Below are positions 1 through 8,638 of a stretch of 64,000 nt of DNA, in pieces. A program made the position numbers and the translations under genes. The notes below the pieces were generated by a model. It was not told the DNA's origin, did not search any database, and worked only from the letters and a program-made list of their open reading frames with translations. The first letter of the stretch is position 1. Each line of letters begins with the position of its first letter. This stretch comes from CAWACP01 sp963832965. GTDB lineage: Bacteria; Acidobacteriota; Terriglobia; Bryobacterales; Bryobacteraceae. Location of the stretch: contig CAWHVW010000005.1 in NCBI GenBank assembly GCA_963832965.1, forward strand, positions 930,001-994,000, read 5' to 3'.

Positions 1-1
1 C

Positions 2-1915
2 ATGACCATTCAATACGGCTGGATGGTGACGCCTCAGAAGCCCCAGCCCGCCCACTGGCGCAGCTACGCGATCGGGAACGGCAAATACTACCCCCAGGAA
101 ACGCCGGTATTCTGGAATGAAGCCGACTGGGATGTAAGCTGGCCGTACTATTCCAGCCCGTTCCCGCACGATTACAAAAAATCGCGGGACCTCCTCAACG
201 TGACGGCTTCCCGGGGCGTTGCCGGATGCGTGGGGAACATCGCTCACGCGATCGCGCGATATAGAGATTTTAACGGCCGCCAGTTCGACGCCCTGGCCGG
301 CGACTGGGGCACGACGCCGGGCGACGCCGATAACGGCGACGTCGTGCGCAGCCGCGGCGCGAACGATTTTGATCTCTTCTATTTTGATCGCTGGTCGAAA
401 ATGTCCGGGCTGGGTTGCATCTACTTCGACGAGAACTACCTGCCAGAGGAATGGAATTACCTGACCGGCGGCGCCTACCTGTTGCCGGATGGCCGTGTAC
501 AACCCGGGTACGATTATCTGGGTCTGCGCGAATACAACAAGCGCCTGCGCTACATGTTCTACGAAAACGGCAAGCCGGCGCCGAACCTGTGGGAGCACAC
601 CACGGCCGGTCAGGCCGTCTATTCGTGGATGCCGGATGTGTCCATGGAGGGTGAGAATGTCGAGCCGGTCGATCTGACCGACGACTATATCCAAATGCTC
701 CCGGCGTCGCGGTTACGCAGCATCGGCATGGGGCGCAACCTCGGTTCTGCGCCGTTTATCATGTGTCAGGCCAATCGCCACGGAAAAGGGGAAGAGTCGA
801 AAATTCTCGTGCATCAGTTCGTTGGCTGGGTGCTCGCGCACGACGTTCTGCCCGAGGGCGTCGCGTTCTGGCCCGTGCTGGCGTCCGAGCTGGAGTTGTG
901 GCGTGACGATGTCCGCTTTCTGCCCTACTGGCGCAAAGGCCTCGGTATCGATTCGGAAACCCCCGGCGTCATCGCATCGGCCCACGTGCGGCCGGGCAGC
1001 GCCGTTCTGTGGGTGGTAAACACGAATCGCGAAGACAAGGCCGTCCGCATTCGCGTAGATCTCGCAAAGCTGGGCCTCGACCATGGAATCCCGATCCAGG
1101 CCTACGACGCCGAAAACGGCGATCGATATCCCCTCCAGGAAGGTTTGCTCACCGTGCCGGTGCCGAAGAGGATGTGGCGGGCCGTCCGGCTGGTCAGTTC
1201 GCGCCAGTTAAGCGAATCGTTGACGTTTGTCGCCGATTTTGATCACGAAGTAGCGGCGGCCGAAGCCTGGGGCGGCCGCTACCCGCTGGGCAGCACGCTG
1301 TCTGAGCCAGTGAGCGGGGGCGCGGTTGAGGCCTCTGTCGCAACGCACCTCGTCGCTTCCGGTGATGCCTATCCACTCGTAACCAGCGGCGCGACTGCGG
1401 GGAAGGGCGCCTCGCTCGATGCCCCGCTTGTGTTTCCGGCGCGGCTTCATGTTTCGGCGCGGAGCGGTATGATTTCATTCGCGGTGCAAATGCCGGAATC
1501 GGCGCGCGGAAACAGCCTTCTGATGGAACTTGGCGGCATGCAGCTTCGCGTGGTGAACGGCAGGCTCGCCCTCGGCGGGAGCGTGTGGTCTGCTCCACCA
1601 TCGGCCGTGCTGGGAACCGTCGCCGATGGGTCGCGGCACTCAGTGACGCTGAGCTGGAAGGGGCAGGAGGTGGAAGTCAACATCGATAACTCCGCTGCGG
1701 TCACCGCCACTTTGAAGAATCCTCTGGTGCTGCCGGGTGTCGGGCACGGTCTGGAGATCCTCGATGAAAGCCGCCACCTCCAGCCGGCAACGATCGTTTT
1801 CGGACCCATCCACGGCGCGGTGCTGGATAATCTGCGCATGGGCCTGATCGGCTCCCCGCATAACGGCTCCAGCTCCGCCTCACTCCGGGGAACTGACGCC
1901 GCGCGCCGATTCTAA
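2..1915 (+). CDS. Glycoside-hydrolase-like protein (DUF6067-like), 5'-truncated
   Basis: The reading frame is open to the window edge, and the ATG at position 2 has no visible ribosome binding site, so this is probably the C-terminal part of a larger protein. Residues 1-390 have the aromatic- and acid-rich look of a (beta/alpha)8 glycosidase, with YFDENY near residue 140 and FDRWSKM just before it. They end in an all-beta segment (AVLWVVNTNRED). Residues from about 410 resemble a LamG/concanavalin-like domain. I assign it to the DUF6067/GH123-like group by resemblance only. The 3' end overlaps the convergent gene on the minus strand by 36 bases. Confidence 0.6.
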   Translation: MTIQYGWMVTPQKPQPAHWRSYAIGNGKYYPQETPVFWNEADWDVSWPYYSSPFPHDYKKSRDLLNVTASRGVAGCVGNIAHAIARYRDFNGRQFDALAGDWGTTPGDADNGDVVRSRGANDFDLFYFDRWSKMSGLGCIYFDENYLPEEWNYLTGGAYLLPDGRVQPGYDYLGLREYNKRLRYMFYENGKPAPNLWEHTTAGQAVYSWMPDVSMEGENVEPVDLTDDYIQMLPASRLRSIGMGRNLGSAPFIMCQANRHGKGEESKILVHQFVGWVLAHDVLPEGVAFWPVLASELELWRDDVRFLPYWRKGLGIDSETPGVIASAHVRPGSAVLWVVNTNREDKAVRIRVDLAKLGLDHGIPIQAYDAENGDRYPLQEGLLTVPVPKRMWRAVRLVSSRQLSESLTFVADFDHEVAAAEAWGGRYPLGSTLSEPVSGGAVEASVATHLVASGDAYPLVTSGATAGKGASLDAPLVFPARLHVSARSGMISFAVQMPESARGNSLLMELGGMQLRVVNGRLALGGSVWSAPPSAVLGTVADGSRHSVTLSWKGQEVEVNIDNSAAVTATLKNPLVLPGVGHGLEILDESRHLQPATIVFGPIHGAVLDNLRMGLIGSPHNGSSSASLRGTDAARRF

Positions 1916-2827
1916 CTGGCGGCATTCCGCCGCGCAAAACCAGCCGCGGAACAACGCAATGTCCCGTCTTTGCCGGAGTTCCCGCAGTTCCACCGCGGTG
2001 ACACCGGAGTCCGCGAGGTTCAGCACCCGGAAAGAATGCGGGTAGACGATTCGGACAACGGATGAGAGGGGCGAATCGTCGACTCGCAGCGAAGTATACG
2101 GCGCGCTGAAGCCGTAATACAGCAAATCGTGGTGCTCGGGAATCAGCAGGACATCCTGGCGCGCGCGAGCCACCCCGCGAAGACGAAACGCTTCGCTGGG
2201 CCGGAGAATGCCGCCGTTCGAATCGATGTAGAACAAGGTGGCGCCCCAGCGTTTCCGGGCATAGTCGATCTTCTCCAGCAGAACGCGGTCGTAATCACTG
2301 GCGTCGGATTGCCGTGGGTGTCCTGTGGCGTCGAAGACCATGCGCTGAGGGCGAATGGTCATTCCTACGCGCAGTCCGGCGTCGCGAAAGCGGCGAAAGA
2401 ATTCGTCGACGACGCCGGCCATCTCCGGCGCCAGCCGCTCCACCAGGCGAGGGTCGCCAATGTAGCTGGTTTTTTGCGGAAATTGTTCGCCTTCCAGATC
2501 CCAGACGATCATCCCCTGGGAGCCCGTCTGCCGCAGGATGGCAACACTTCGATCGGCGTATTCCAGCAGCGCGTTCCGGAATCGCTCGGTACCGCCGCTC
2601 CCAGCGACGTCGAGCTCCGGCCGGTTGAACCAGCCCCGTGGATTCGTTGCCGACGCGTGGCTGTAGTCGGCCAGGAACAACGCGCCAATGGGCCGCCGAT
2701 CCGGCCAGGCGATAGATTGCCTGGGGATAAGCACCGCGGTGAACAGGATAACGATTGCGACGTTAAGTGCGATGAGGATCGCGTTCCGCTGGCCAGCGGC
2801 TGCAAGTAAACCTTGTCCCCGGATCAC
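1880..2827 (-). CDS. Membrane-anchored protein of unknown function, possible TIM-barrel hydrolase
   Basis: A 315-residue protein with one N-terminal membrane segment (about residues 17-34) and a soluble extracytoplasmic domain. The patterns IVWDLEGEQFPQ, GLRVGMTIRPQRM and LFYIDSNGG are spaced as in beta strands of a glycosidase-type barrel, but I do not recognise a named family. The start is GTG and overlaps the stop of the upstream TPR gene as GTGA, so the two are translationally coupled. The 3' end overlaps the convergent glycosidase-like gene. Its coupling to the TPR lipoprotein, next to a PEP-CTERM gene, suggests an envelope or exopolysaccharide role; that is inference. Confidence 0.65.
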   Translation of the reverse strand: MIRGQGLLAAAGQRNAILIALNVAIVILFTAVLIPRQSIAWPDRRPIGALFLADYSHASATNPRGWFNRPELDVAGSGGTERFRNALLEYADRSVAILRQTGSQGMIVWDLEGEQFPQKTSYIGDPRLVERLAPEMAGVVDEFFRRFRDAGLRVGMTIRPQRMVFDATGHPRQSDASDYDRVLLEKIDYARKRWGATLFYIDSNGGILRPSEAFRLRGVARARQDVLLIPEHHDLLYYGFSAPYTSLRVDDSPLSSVVRIVYPHSFRVLNLADSGVTAVELRELRQRRDIALFRGWFCAAECRQLESARGVSSPE

Positions 2828-5118
2828 GTAACCTGGCGCAGGAGATCCCGCATCTGCGCCTCGTCCTTCTTATCCGGCTTGCCGGCCAGCGCCAGCCCCA
2901 GTTGCTTGCGCGCGGATGACTTATCGCCGCTGCGGAAATAGGCCAGCGCCAGATGGTAGCGCAGCAACGGGCTGGCGGGCCGGATCTGGAGGGCCCGACT
3001 GAGCGTCTCAATGGCCATAGGCAGAGAATTCCTATCGACATAAACCAGCGCGAGCGTATCCAGAAACTCGGGGTTGTTCGGCTCCCGCTGAATCGCCTTC
3101 TGGGCCAGGGTAAGGGCCTCGCTGAGGTCCCCGTGCGTGTCGGCAAGAAAATAGGCGCGGTTATTCATCAGATCCGGACTCGCGGGGTTGAGTTCCAGCG
3201 AGTGGCGGTAGGCGGAGTCGGCTTCCTTCAGGTGGCCGGTCCGCTGGTACGCGGTCGCGAGCAGTCCGACAACGTTGGCGTCGGTGGGCGCAATCCGGTA
3301 TGCCGCCTGGTAGCATGCCAGTTCGTCCTCCCGGTCATCTCTCGCGCCATACGCCTGCCCGAGAAGCAACTGGTACTGCTGGGAAGACGGAACCTGATTG
3401 ACCAGAACCTTGTAATCCTCAATCGCGATATCCGTCCTTCCGAGCAACCCGGCGACGGAAGCGTGCATGGCGCGCACTTCCGGAACATTCGGCGAACGGC
3501 TTGTCTCGGCGTTCAGCATTGCCAGGGCCTCCGGCAGCCGCTTCTGCTGCGCGTAGGCCGTTGTGAGACCGGCCAGCGTGCGAACGTCGCCGGGGTGCGC
3601 TGCTCTCACCGATTCGAGAGTCGAGATCGCTTCAGCGGGCTTGTGCGCCGAAAGATCGAACAACCCCATCTCCCGGCGCACCTCCAACGAATCCGGAGCG
3701 GCTTTCTGCAGAGCCGCGATTTCGCTTTCGGCCCTATGATCGCCCGTGAAGATCAACGCATCCGCGTGGATCAGACGCGCCTCGAAATCCTCCGGGGCGA
3801 TCGCCAGCACTTGCTCGCTCAGGCGTAACGCATCGCGAAAATCCCGGCGGTTCACCGCCAGGTTGGCTAGAGCGAGTCGTGGCTCGATGTAGCGGCCGTC
3901 CGCATCCGCGGCCCGCTCGAAGTTTCGCCGGGCGCCCTCCGCATCGTTTCCAAGCAATCTCGCCCGGCCGAGCCAGTAATGCGCTGCGGCGCTCTCCGGG
4001 TTGGTCTTCAGGAGATCTTCGCACTCCTGCTGCGCGTTCTCCCAGTCTCCCCGGGCCACCAGAATCGAAGCCCGCAGGATCCCGGCATCCAGGTTCGCGG
4101 GGTCGCGTTTCAAGGCGTCGTCCACCGTCTGGAGCGCTTCGGGCAGTTTGTTCTCAGCGGCCAGGACCCGCGCCAGCCTGACGGACAGATCAATTCCGTT
4201 CGCTGCCCCCGATGCGATTCCGGCCCGGTACGCCGTTTCGGCCGCGCTCCAGTCCCTCAAGGAGGCGTGAAAATCGCCGGCTACCTCGAACCGGTCTCCA
4301 ATCGTCGCCCGCCCGGTGAGATCGTGCAGCACCGCGGTCATCCGGGCGGTGTTCCCGGACGACCGGTAGAATGACGCCAGAGCTTCATACCCTGTCGCGT
4401 CATCCGGGTTCGCCGAAACCCGTCGGAGGAGCATTTGCTCGGCGTCGGAAACTCGCCCGGCTGCACGATATTGGTCGAAAAGCCATTCGTACAGAGCGAT
4501 GAAATGTGGATGTTTATCCAGCGTGGCGAGAGCCAGCCGCTCTCCGTCGGCGGCCTTCCCATTACGCGCCAGCGCATCCGCCAAAGGCAGAGTGATCTCC
4601 GGATTGAGAGGTTCTATTTGATTGGCCCGGCTGAAATCGTCGATGGCTGCGTCGATTTTCCCGTCACCGAGCCGCAGCGACCCGCGCAGCCGGAGTCCCT
4701 CGGCGGATCCTGGGTTGTCCTGCAGAATTTGCCCGGTTAGCCGGGAAACCTCGTCATAAAGCTTTTGCGGGCGCCCGCTCATAAGGTACTGAGTCATGGT
4801 CACATCCGCCAGCTCCACCTTCGCCGCCGCGTTCGCCGGCATCAGTTCCACCGCCCGGTGCAGCGCGCCGACGGCGCTGTCCCGTTTGCCGAGCGCAAAT
4901 TCGCTCATGCCCAGCCGGTAATAGGCCTCGCCAAAATCCGGTTTCTTCTCGATCGCCCGCCTGTAATTGAGTGACGCCTCCGCATACTTGCCGTCGTTCG
5001 CCAGGAGATTCCCCTTCTCCAGGTATCGCTCCGGCGGAACGCCGCACGCGGCGAGGACAAGAAGCGCAAGCGTCGCAAACGCGATGGACACCCGCCCGGT
5101 GTTGTCGCTCTTCACCAT
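2824..5118 (-). CDS. TPR-repeat lipoprotein (PEP-CTERM system PrsT-like)
   Basis: The start is set at the ATG at 5116-5118, giving a signal peptide MVKSDNTGRVSIAF... that ends in the lipobox LLVLAAC. The longer in-frame start at 5166 would add 16 polar residues in front of it. After the lipid-anchored cysteine come about 20 TPR units through to the C-terminus (for example AEASLNYRRAIEKKPDFGEAYY and AEAISTLESVRAAHP). Length and layout match the TPR lipoproteins found with PEP-CTERM/exosortase exopolysaccharide loci, and a PEP-CTERM protein is divergently encoded next door. A periplasmic scaffold for polysaccharide or surface-protein export is likely. Confidence 0.8.
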   Translation of the reverse strand: MVKSDNTGRVSIAFATLALLVLAACGVPPERYLEKGNLLANDGKYAEASLNYRRAIEKKPDFGEAYYRLGMSEFALGKRDSAVGALHRAVELMPANAAAKVELADVTMTQYLMSGRPQKLYDEVSRLTGQILQDNPGSAEGLRLRGSLRLGDGKIDAAIDDFSRANQIEPLNPEITLPLADALARNGKAADGERLALATLDKHPHFIALYEWLFDQYRAAGRVSDAEQMLLRRVSANPDDATGYEALASFYRSSGNTARMTAVLHDLTGRATIGDRFEVAGDFHASLRDWSAAETAYRAGIASGAANGIDLSVRLARVLAAENKLPEALQTVDDALKRDPANLDAGILRASILVARGDWENAQQECEDLLKTNPESAAAHYWLGRARLLGNDAEGARRNFERAADADGRYIEPRLALANLAVNRRDFRDALRLSEQVLAIAPEDFEARLIHADALIFTGDHRAESEIAALQKAAPDSLEVRREMGLFDLSAHKPAEAISTLESVRAAHPGDVRTLAGLTTAYAQQKRLPEALAMLNAETSRSPNVPEVRAMHASVAGLLGRTDIAIEDYKVLVNQVPSSQQYQLLLGQAYGARDDREDELACYQAAYRIAPTDANVVGLLATAYQRTGHLKEADSAYRHSLELNPASPDLMNNRAYFLADTHGDLSEALTLAQKAIQREPNNPEFLDTLALVYVDRNSLPMAIETLSRALQIRPASPLLRYHLALAYFRSGDKSSARKQLGLALAGKPDKKDEAQMRDLLRQVT

Positions 5119-5421
5119 GATGAGTTGTTTGACGATTGCCCTGTAACAGTGTACTCGATTCATCACGGCCTCATGGTGTGCTGGCAGCCCGTAAGGTATA
5201 GCACAGTGGTACTTTTCTTACCGTTACCAGGTGCATTTTAGTACTTGCGTCCCGGCCGTGGGCAAGGTACTCTCTTACATAAGTCCTGGCCCACCGGGGC
5301 ACCAGGTTCTAGCCCATGAAGGTGCTAGCGCAGGGTTAACGTTCCGTGAACCTTCTTGACCGCGTAAGTCGTTGGTGAGGAAGTTGTCTATTACGGCTGT
5401 AACCAATTGGAGGATAAGAAC
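5119..5421. promoter_or_regulatory. Divergent intergenic region between TPR lipoprotein and PEP-CTERM gene
   Basis: About 300 bases without a gene. It contains a sigma-54-like box TGGTAC-N5-TTAC at 5207-5221 with correct spacing but TTAC instead of TTGC, so support is weak. It also contains a near-perfect direct repeat AGGTTCTAGC / AGGTGCTAGC at 5304-5313 and 5320-5329. GGAGG at 5409-5413 is the ribosome binding site of the PEP-CTERM gene. No convincing sigma-70 promoter was seen. Confidence 0.35.
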
Positions 5422-6075
5422 TTGCTCAAAAAGTTAAGTATCTCGCTGATAGCTGTCGCTGGCTTCGTGTCGCTTCCGGCATTCGCTGCGCTCAGTTCTA
5501 CGACATTGACGGGGCCGCCTGTCACCCCTACTTTGAATACCGACGCGACGCCGGCCGGTACGTTGGTCGCGGATAATAGCGTGACGAACGGTCTCTACAC
5601 GATCAATGAGGCTGTCTACTCCACGGCGACAGGGTACGATTTCTACTACCAGCTCGTGCTTGCCTCGGGCGCGACATCCGTAAAAGGCCTGTCTTCGGAG
5701 AATTTCTCCGGAGCCACGACGAGCGTCGGATACGACGTAATTAACTCACCGGCTGATGTGTTCGCAAACTTCGAGCAGCCAACATCAGGCGGCCCGACGA
5801 GCGCGAGTATTGGAGGCCCCGGAGAGATACTTTGGGCGTACGCGCTTGGTGCAAGTAGCGACAGCGCCGTGCTTTTCGTGGCGACGAACGCGACGGGCTA
5901 CGACTCGTTCGGCAGTCAGCAAGCCAACAAGAGTGTGGGGTCGATTGCCCTCAACAACACGTACGAGCCTGCTTTTGTCCCCGAGCCCGGCTTCTATGGC
6001 GCTCTGGGCGTTGGGCTCGCATTTCTGTGGGTCGGTTTCCGCCGGCGCAACAGGCGGCAGCGGGACGCTTCCTAG
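5422..6075 (+). CDS. PEP-CTERM sorting-domain surface protein
   Basis: A strong GGAGG at 5409-5413 lies 8 bases before a TTG at 5422, giving MLKKLSISLIAVAGF... as a clean signal peptide cut near PAFA-A. The in-frame TTG at 5407 overlaps the ribosome binding site and is rejected. The body is Ser/Thr/Gly-rich and beta-predicted. The C-terminus has the full tripartite sorting signal: VPEPG, a hydrophobic stretch (FYGALGVGLAFLWVGF), then RRRNRRQR. Such proteins are cut and anchored by an exosortase, usually in EPS-producing bacteria. No exosortase gene is in this window, so it must act in trans. Confidence 0.9.
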   Translation: MLKKLSISLIAVAGFVSLPAFAALSSTTLTGPPVTPTLNTDATPAGTLVADNSVTNGLYTINEAVYSTATGYDFYYQLVLASGATSVKGLSSENFSGATTSVGYDVINSPADVFANFEQPTSGGPTSASIGGPGEILWAYALGASSDSAVLFVATNATGYDSFGSQQANKSVGSIALNNTYEPAFVPEPGFYGALGVGLAFLWVGFRRRNRRQRDAS

Positions 6076-6130
6076 TAGCAACGTCTCTTTTCTTTCATGA
6101 GCTTCGAGACAGCATAGGAGAGTTGTGCGT

Positions 6131-7339
6131 ATGCGTGTCCTGTTAATCAACCAGTTTTTTTGGCCCGATACCGCGCCCACGGGCGTATTGCTCAAAGACG
6201 TGGCCACTGAGCTCACCGCGCGTGGCTGTGACGTCACCGTTCTTTGCGGCCAGGCATGGTATAACCGGGGTGGTTTCGACTCCGGCGAGCGGCCTCCCGT
6301 CCGGATTGTGCGAGTGCCTGCGCGGCGTTACTCGCGCGGACTTGCCGGTCGGATGCTGAGCTGGCTGTCGTTCCTTGCGGCTGTTGTGTTCCGCAGTTTC
6401 ACGCTGGGGAAATTCGATGTAGTCGTTACCCTCACCAGCCCCCCGTTTCTTTCCGTCTGCGGCATCCTGTTGAAGTGGCTTCGCGGTTCCCGGTTCTTTC
6501 TGTGGGAAATGGATGTCTATCCGGACGTGGCTTTCGCTGCCGACGCCGTCAGTACGGGGACGCTCCTCGCGCGGACAGTTGCGAAGGGTTTCGCGGCGCT
6601 CCGCCGTCGAGCGGATGGCATCATCACCCTGGGACAATGCATGCGCGACCGTCTTGTAGGGCAGGGCATGGATGCCAGCAAGGTTTTCATCGCGGAGAAC
6701 TGGGTGGTTAGTCCCATGGATCCGTTACCCTTCCCGAAGAACGGCCCGCTGGTGGTTGCCTACTCCGGCAACCTCGGCGTCGTTCATGATGTCGAAACAA
6801 TCGCGGAAGCTCTTCCGCAGCTCGGCGATGGTTTTAGATTCATATTCGCGGGTGGCGGAGTGCGGCGCGGAGAACTGGAAAGCATTTGCCGCGCCCGCGG
6901 CGTGAATAACGTCGAATTCCGGCCGTATACCGACCAAGGCGGGTTGAACGATTTGCTGGGTTCCTGCCACATCGGCCTGGTCACGCTAAGGGCTCGCTGC
7001 AAAGGGACGGTTGTCCCAAGCAAGACCTATTCCGTCATGGCCGCCGGAAGGCCGTTTCTCTATATCGGCCCGCGGGAATCCACCCCGGACAGGATTGCGC
7101 GTATGGGATGTGGATGGCAGGTGGATCCTGGCGATGTCGAGTCTCTTGTATCCACGTTGCGGACGCTTCGGCGTGACCTGCCCGCGCTCGAGCGCGCAGG
7201 GCGGTTCGCGCGCCGTCTGGCGGCCTCGCAACACACCGTCGAAGACGGAGCTGGCCGCATCACTGACATCGTGCTCGGCACCGTGGGACAGCTGAAGCCG
7301 GCGGTTGCGGTGGAAAAGGAAGTCGCGTTCGCGCGCTGA
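6131..7339 (+). CDS. Glycosyltransferase family 4 (WcaI-like)
   Basis: A GT4 (GT-B fold) enzyme of 402 residues that transfers a sugar from a nucleotide donor onto a growing polysaccharide. The N-terminus MRVLLINQFFWPDTAPTG is characteristic of WcaI-type transferases. The middle has VVTLTSPPFLSVCG and a membrane-associating stretch. The C-terminal donor domain shows VAYSGNLGVVHDVET and VPSKTYSVMAAGRPFLYI. AGGAG at 6116-6120 serves either a GTG at 6125 (4-base gap) or the ATG at 6131 (10-base gap). I chose the ATG because it matches the family N-terminus. It follows the PEP-CTERM gene closely and fits an exopolysaccharide role. Confidence 0.88.
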   Translation: MRVLLINQFFWPDTAPTGVLLKDVATELTARGCDVTVLCGQAWYNRGGFDSGERPPVRIVRVPARRYSRGLAGRMLSWLSFLAAVVFRSFTLGKFDVVVTLTSPPFLSVCGILLKWLRGSRFFLWEMDVYPDVAFAADAVSTGTLLARTVAKGFAALRRRADGIITLGQCMRDRLVGQGMDASKVFIAENWVVSPMDPLPFPKNGPLVVAYSGNLGVVHDVETIAEALPQLGDGFRFIFAGGGVRRGELESICRARGVNNVEFRPYTDQGGLNDLLGSCHIGLVTLRARCKGTVVPSKTYSVMAAGRPFLYIGPRESTPDRIARMGCGWQVDPGDVESLVSTLRTLRRDLPALERAGRFARRLAASQHTVEDGAGRITDIVLGTVGQLKPAVAVEKEVAFAR

Positions 7340-7418
7340 CTTTCATTCACCCGGGACCGAAGTAGCTCTGGGTAGTACCGTACCATCAAACCTGAGACAG
7401 ATACTGCCGCACAGAGCC

Positions 7419-7424
7419 TATAAT
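7419..7424 (+). promoter_or_regulatory. Possible -10 element (TATAAT)
   Basis: A perfect TATAAT ends 17 bases before the GTG start of the PAS-domain gene, implying a leader of about 10 bases. No good -35 is visible upstream, so this is tentative. Confidence 0.3.
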
Positions 7425-7441
7425 GGACACGATTACCGCTC

Positions 7442-8428
7442 GTGGAGTCCATTCCCCATCCTGTGTTGTTCGCGGCCGCCTTCGCGGTGTTGATCGCCGT
7501 GGGGTTGTTCTGGGCCCGGCGGATGGCATGGTTTGGGTGGCTCCGGCCTTCCCCCTCGATCCTTGAGGTCCTCCCCGAAGCGATCGTCGGCGTCGATCCG
7601 CCGGGGACGGTCCGTTCGCTGAACGACGCCGCCGAGCGGCTGTTCGGCTACCAGGAAGAGGAGGTCCGGGGCATGCCGCTCTCGGTTCTGATTCCAGGCG
7701 CCACGGCCTTCCCGGCCCCCGGTGATACCGCGTCAACGGATCCGCTGTCTCAGTCGGGGATTCGTACCGACGCCATTCGCAAAGGCGGCGGGACGGCATC
7801 GGTGGTATGTTTCCCGCTGGACCCTGGCGCCACAGGGAACCGGCGCTTTGTACTGCTTCGGGACGAATCGAACCGGCCGCCCGATGAAGAAGCCCCCCAC
7901 CGCCGGGAGATGCTCCAGGCGGTGTTGCAACAGTCGTCGGCGCCCATGGTGGTGGTGGACCACAATATCCGCGTGCAGATGTTTAATAGTTCCTGCGAGC
8001 AGGTGCTGGGGCCGGGGCTCATAAAGGGCTCGTTCCTGCACCAGTTGTTCCCTGATACCCCGGTATGGAGCAAGGTATTCGGTGAAATGGAGAAGGGAAA
8101 ACCGGCGCGGCTGCTGCACCAGGGCTCCGGGTATTTGTTCACGAGTTCGCGCGACGGCCACGCCGGAATACCCGAGCAGGTCCTGCTGGTGGGAGAGGCC
8201 CCGCCCGGCGCATCGCGTGCCTCCGCGCCTGGAGATGCCATTCGCAGGCTGGAAGACCTGCTGACAGAAATCAACGGTTATAGCGAAATGCTGCTGGCCG
8301 ACGCTCGATCGGACGACCCGGCGCATGAGGACCTCGCGCGAGTAAACGGCGCGAGCCGGAAAGCGATCACCGTCTTGCAGGCTTTGTCGGGCCAGGGCAG
8401 CAAGCGAACCGGTACCGGCAACCGATGA
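7442..8428 (+). CDS. PAS-domain protein, probable degenerate histidine kinase
   Basis: A hydrophobic N-terminus (residues 8-30) is followed by a PAS domain at about 38-95 (ILEVLPEAIVGVDPPG, AAERLFGYQEEEV), a second PAS-like segment at about 155-240 (PMVVVDHNIRVQMFN), and a short C-terminal helix pair at 270-318. That last part aligns with the dimerisation helix of acidobacterial PAS kinases (H-DFNNLLT-INGYSEMLL) but reads RRLEDLLTEINGYSEMLL. The phospho-acceptor histidine is absent and no ATPase domain follows. It may therefore be a signalling partner or a truncated kinase. The start is GTG; no strong ribosome binding site. Confidence 0.7.
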   Translation: MESIPHPVLFAAAFAVLIAVGLFWARRMAWFGWLRPSPSILEVLPEAIVGVDPPGTVRSLNDAAERLFGYQEEEVRGMPLSVLIPGATAFPAPGDTASTDPLSQSGIRTDAIRKGGGTASVVCFPLDPGATGNRRFVLLRDESNRPPDEEAPHRREMLQAVLQQSSAPMVVVDHNIRVQMFNSSCEQVLGPGLIKGSFLHQLFPDTPVWSKVFGEMEKGKPARLLHQGSGYLFTSSRDGHAGIPEQVLLVGEAPPGASRASAPGDAIRRLEDLLTEINGYSEMLLADARSDDPAHEDLARVNGASRKAITVLQALSGQGSKRTGTGNR

Positions 8429-8447
8429 TGGGCATTCCGCGTGGGAA

Positions 8448-8537
8448 TGGCGGAGGAAGAGGGATTCGAACCCCCGGACGAGTTTCCCCGTCAACGGTTT
8501 TCAAGACCGCCGGTTTCAACCACTCACCCATTCCTCC
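8448..8537 (-). tRNA. tRNA-Ser (anticodon UGA)
   Basis: Read on the minus strand it folds as a class II tRNA. The acceptor stem is GGAGGAA/TTCCTCC, the anticodon loop CTTGAAA (anticodon TGA), the long variable arm GACGGGGAAACTCGTC, the T-loop GGTTCGAATCC, discriminator G and an encoded CCA. Confidence 0.96.
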
Positions 8538-8638
8538 GTCTTCTATCCTAGCCGATTCCTGCGGCTTACTGTCCTGATGTTGGCGCTGGCGGGAGCAGGA
8601 TGTAATCTGGAAGCGGAGTCGTTTTAAGGACAAAGCAA

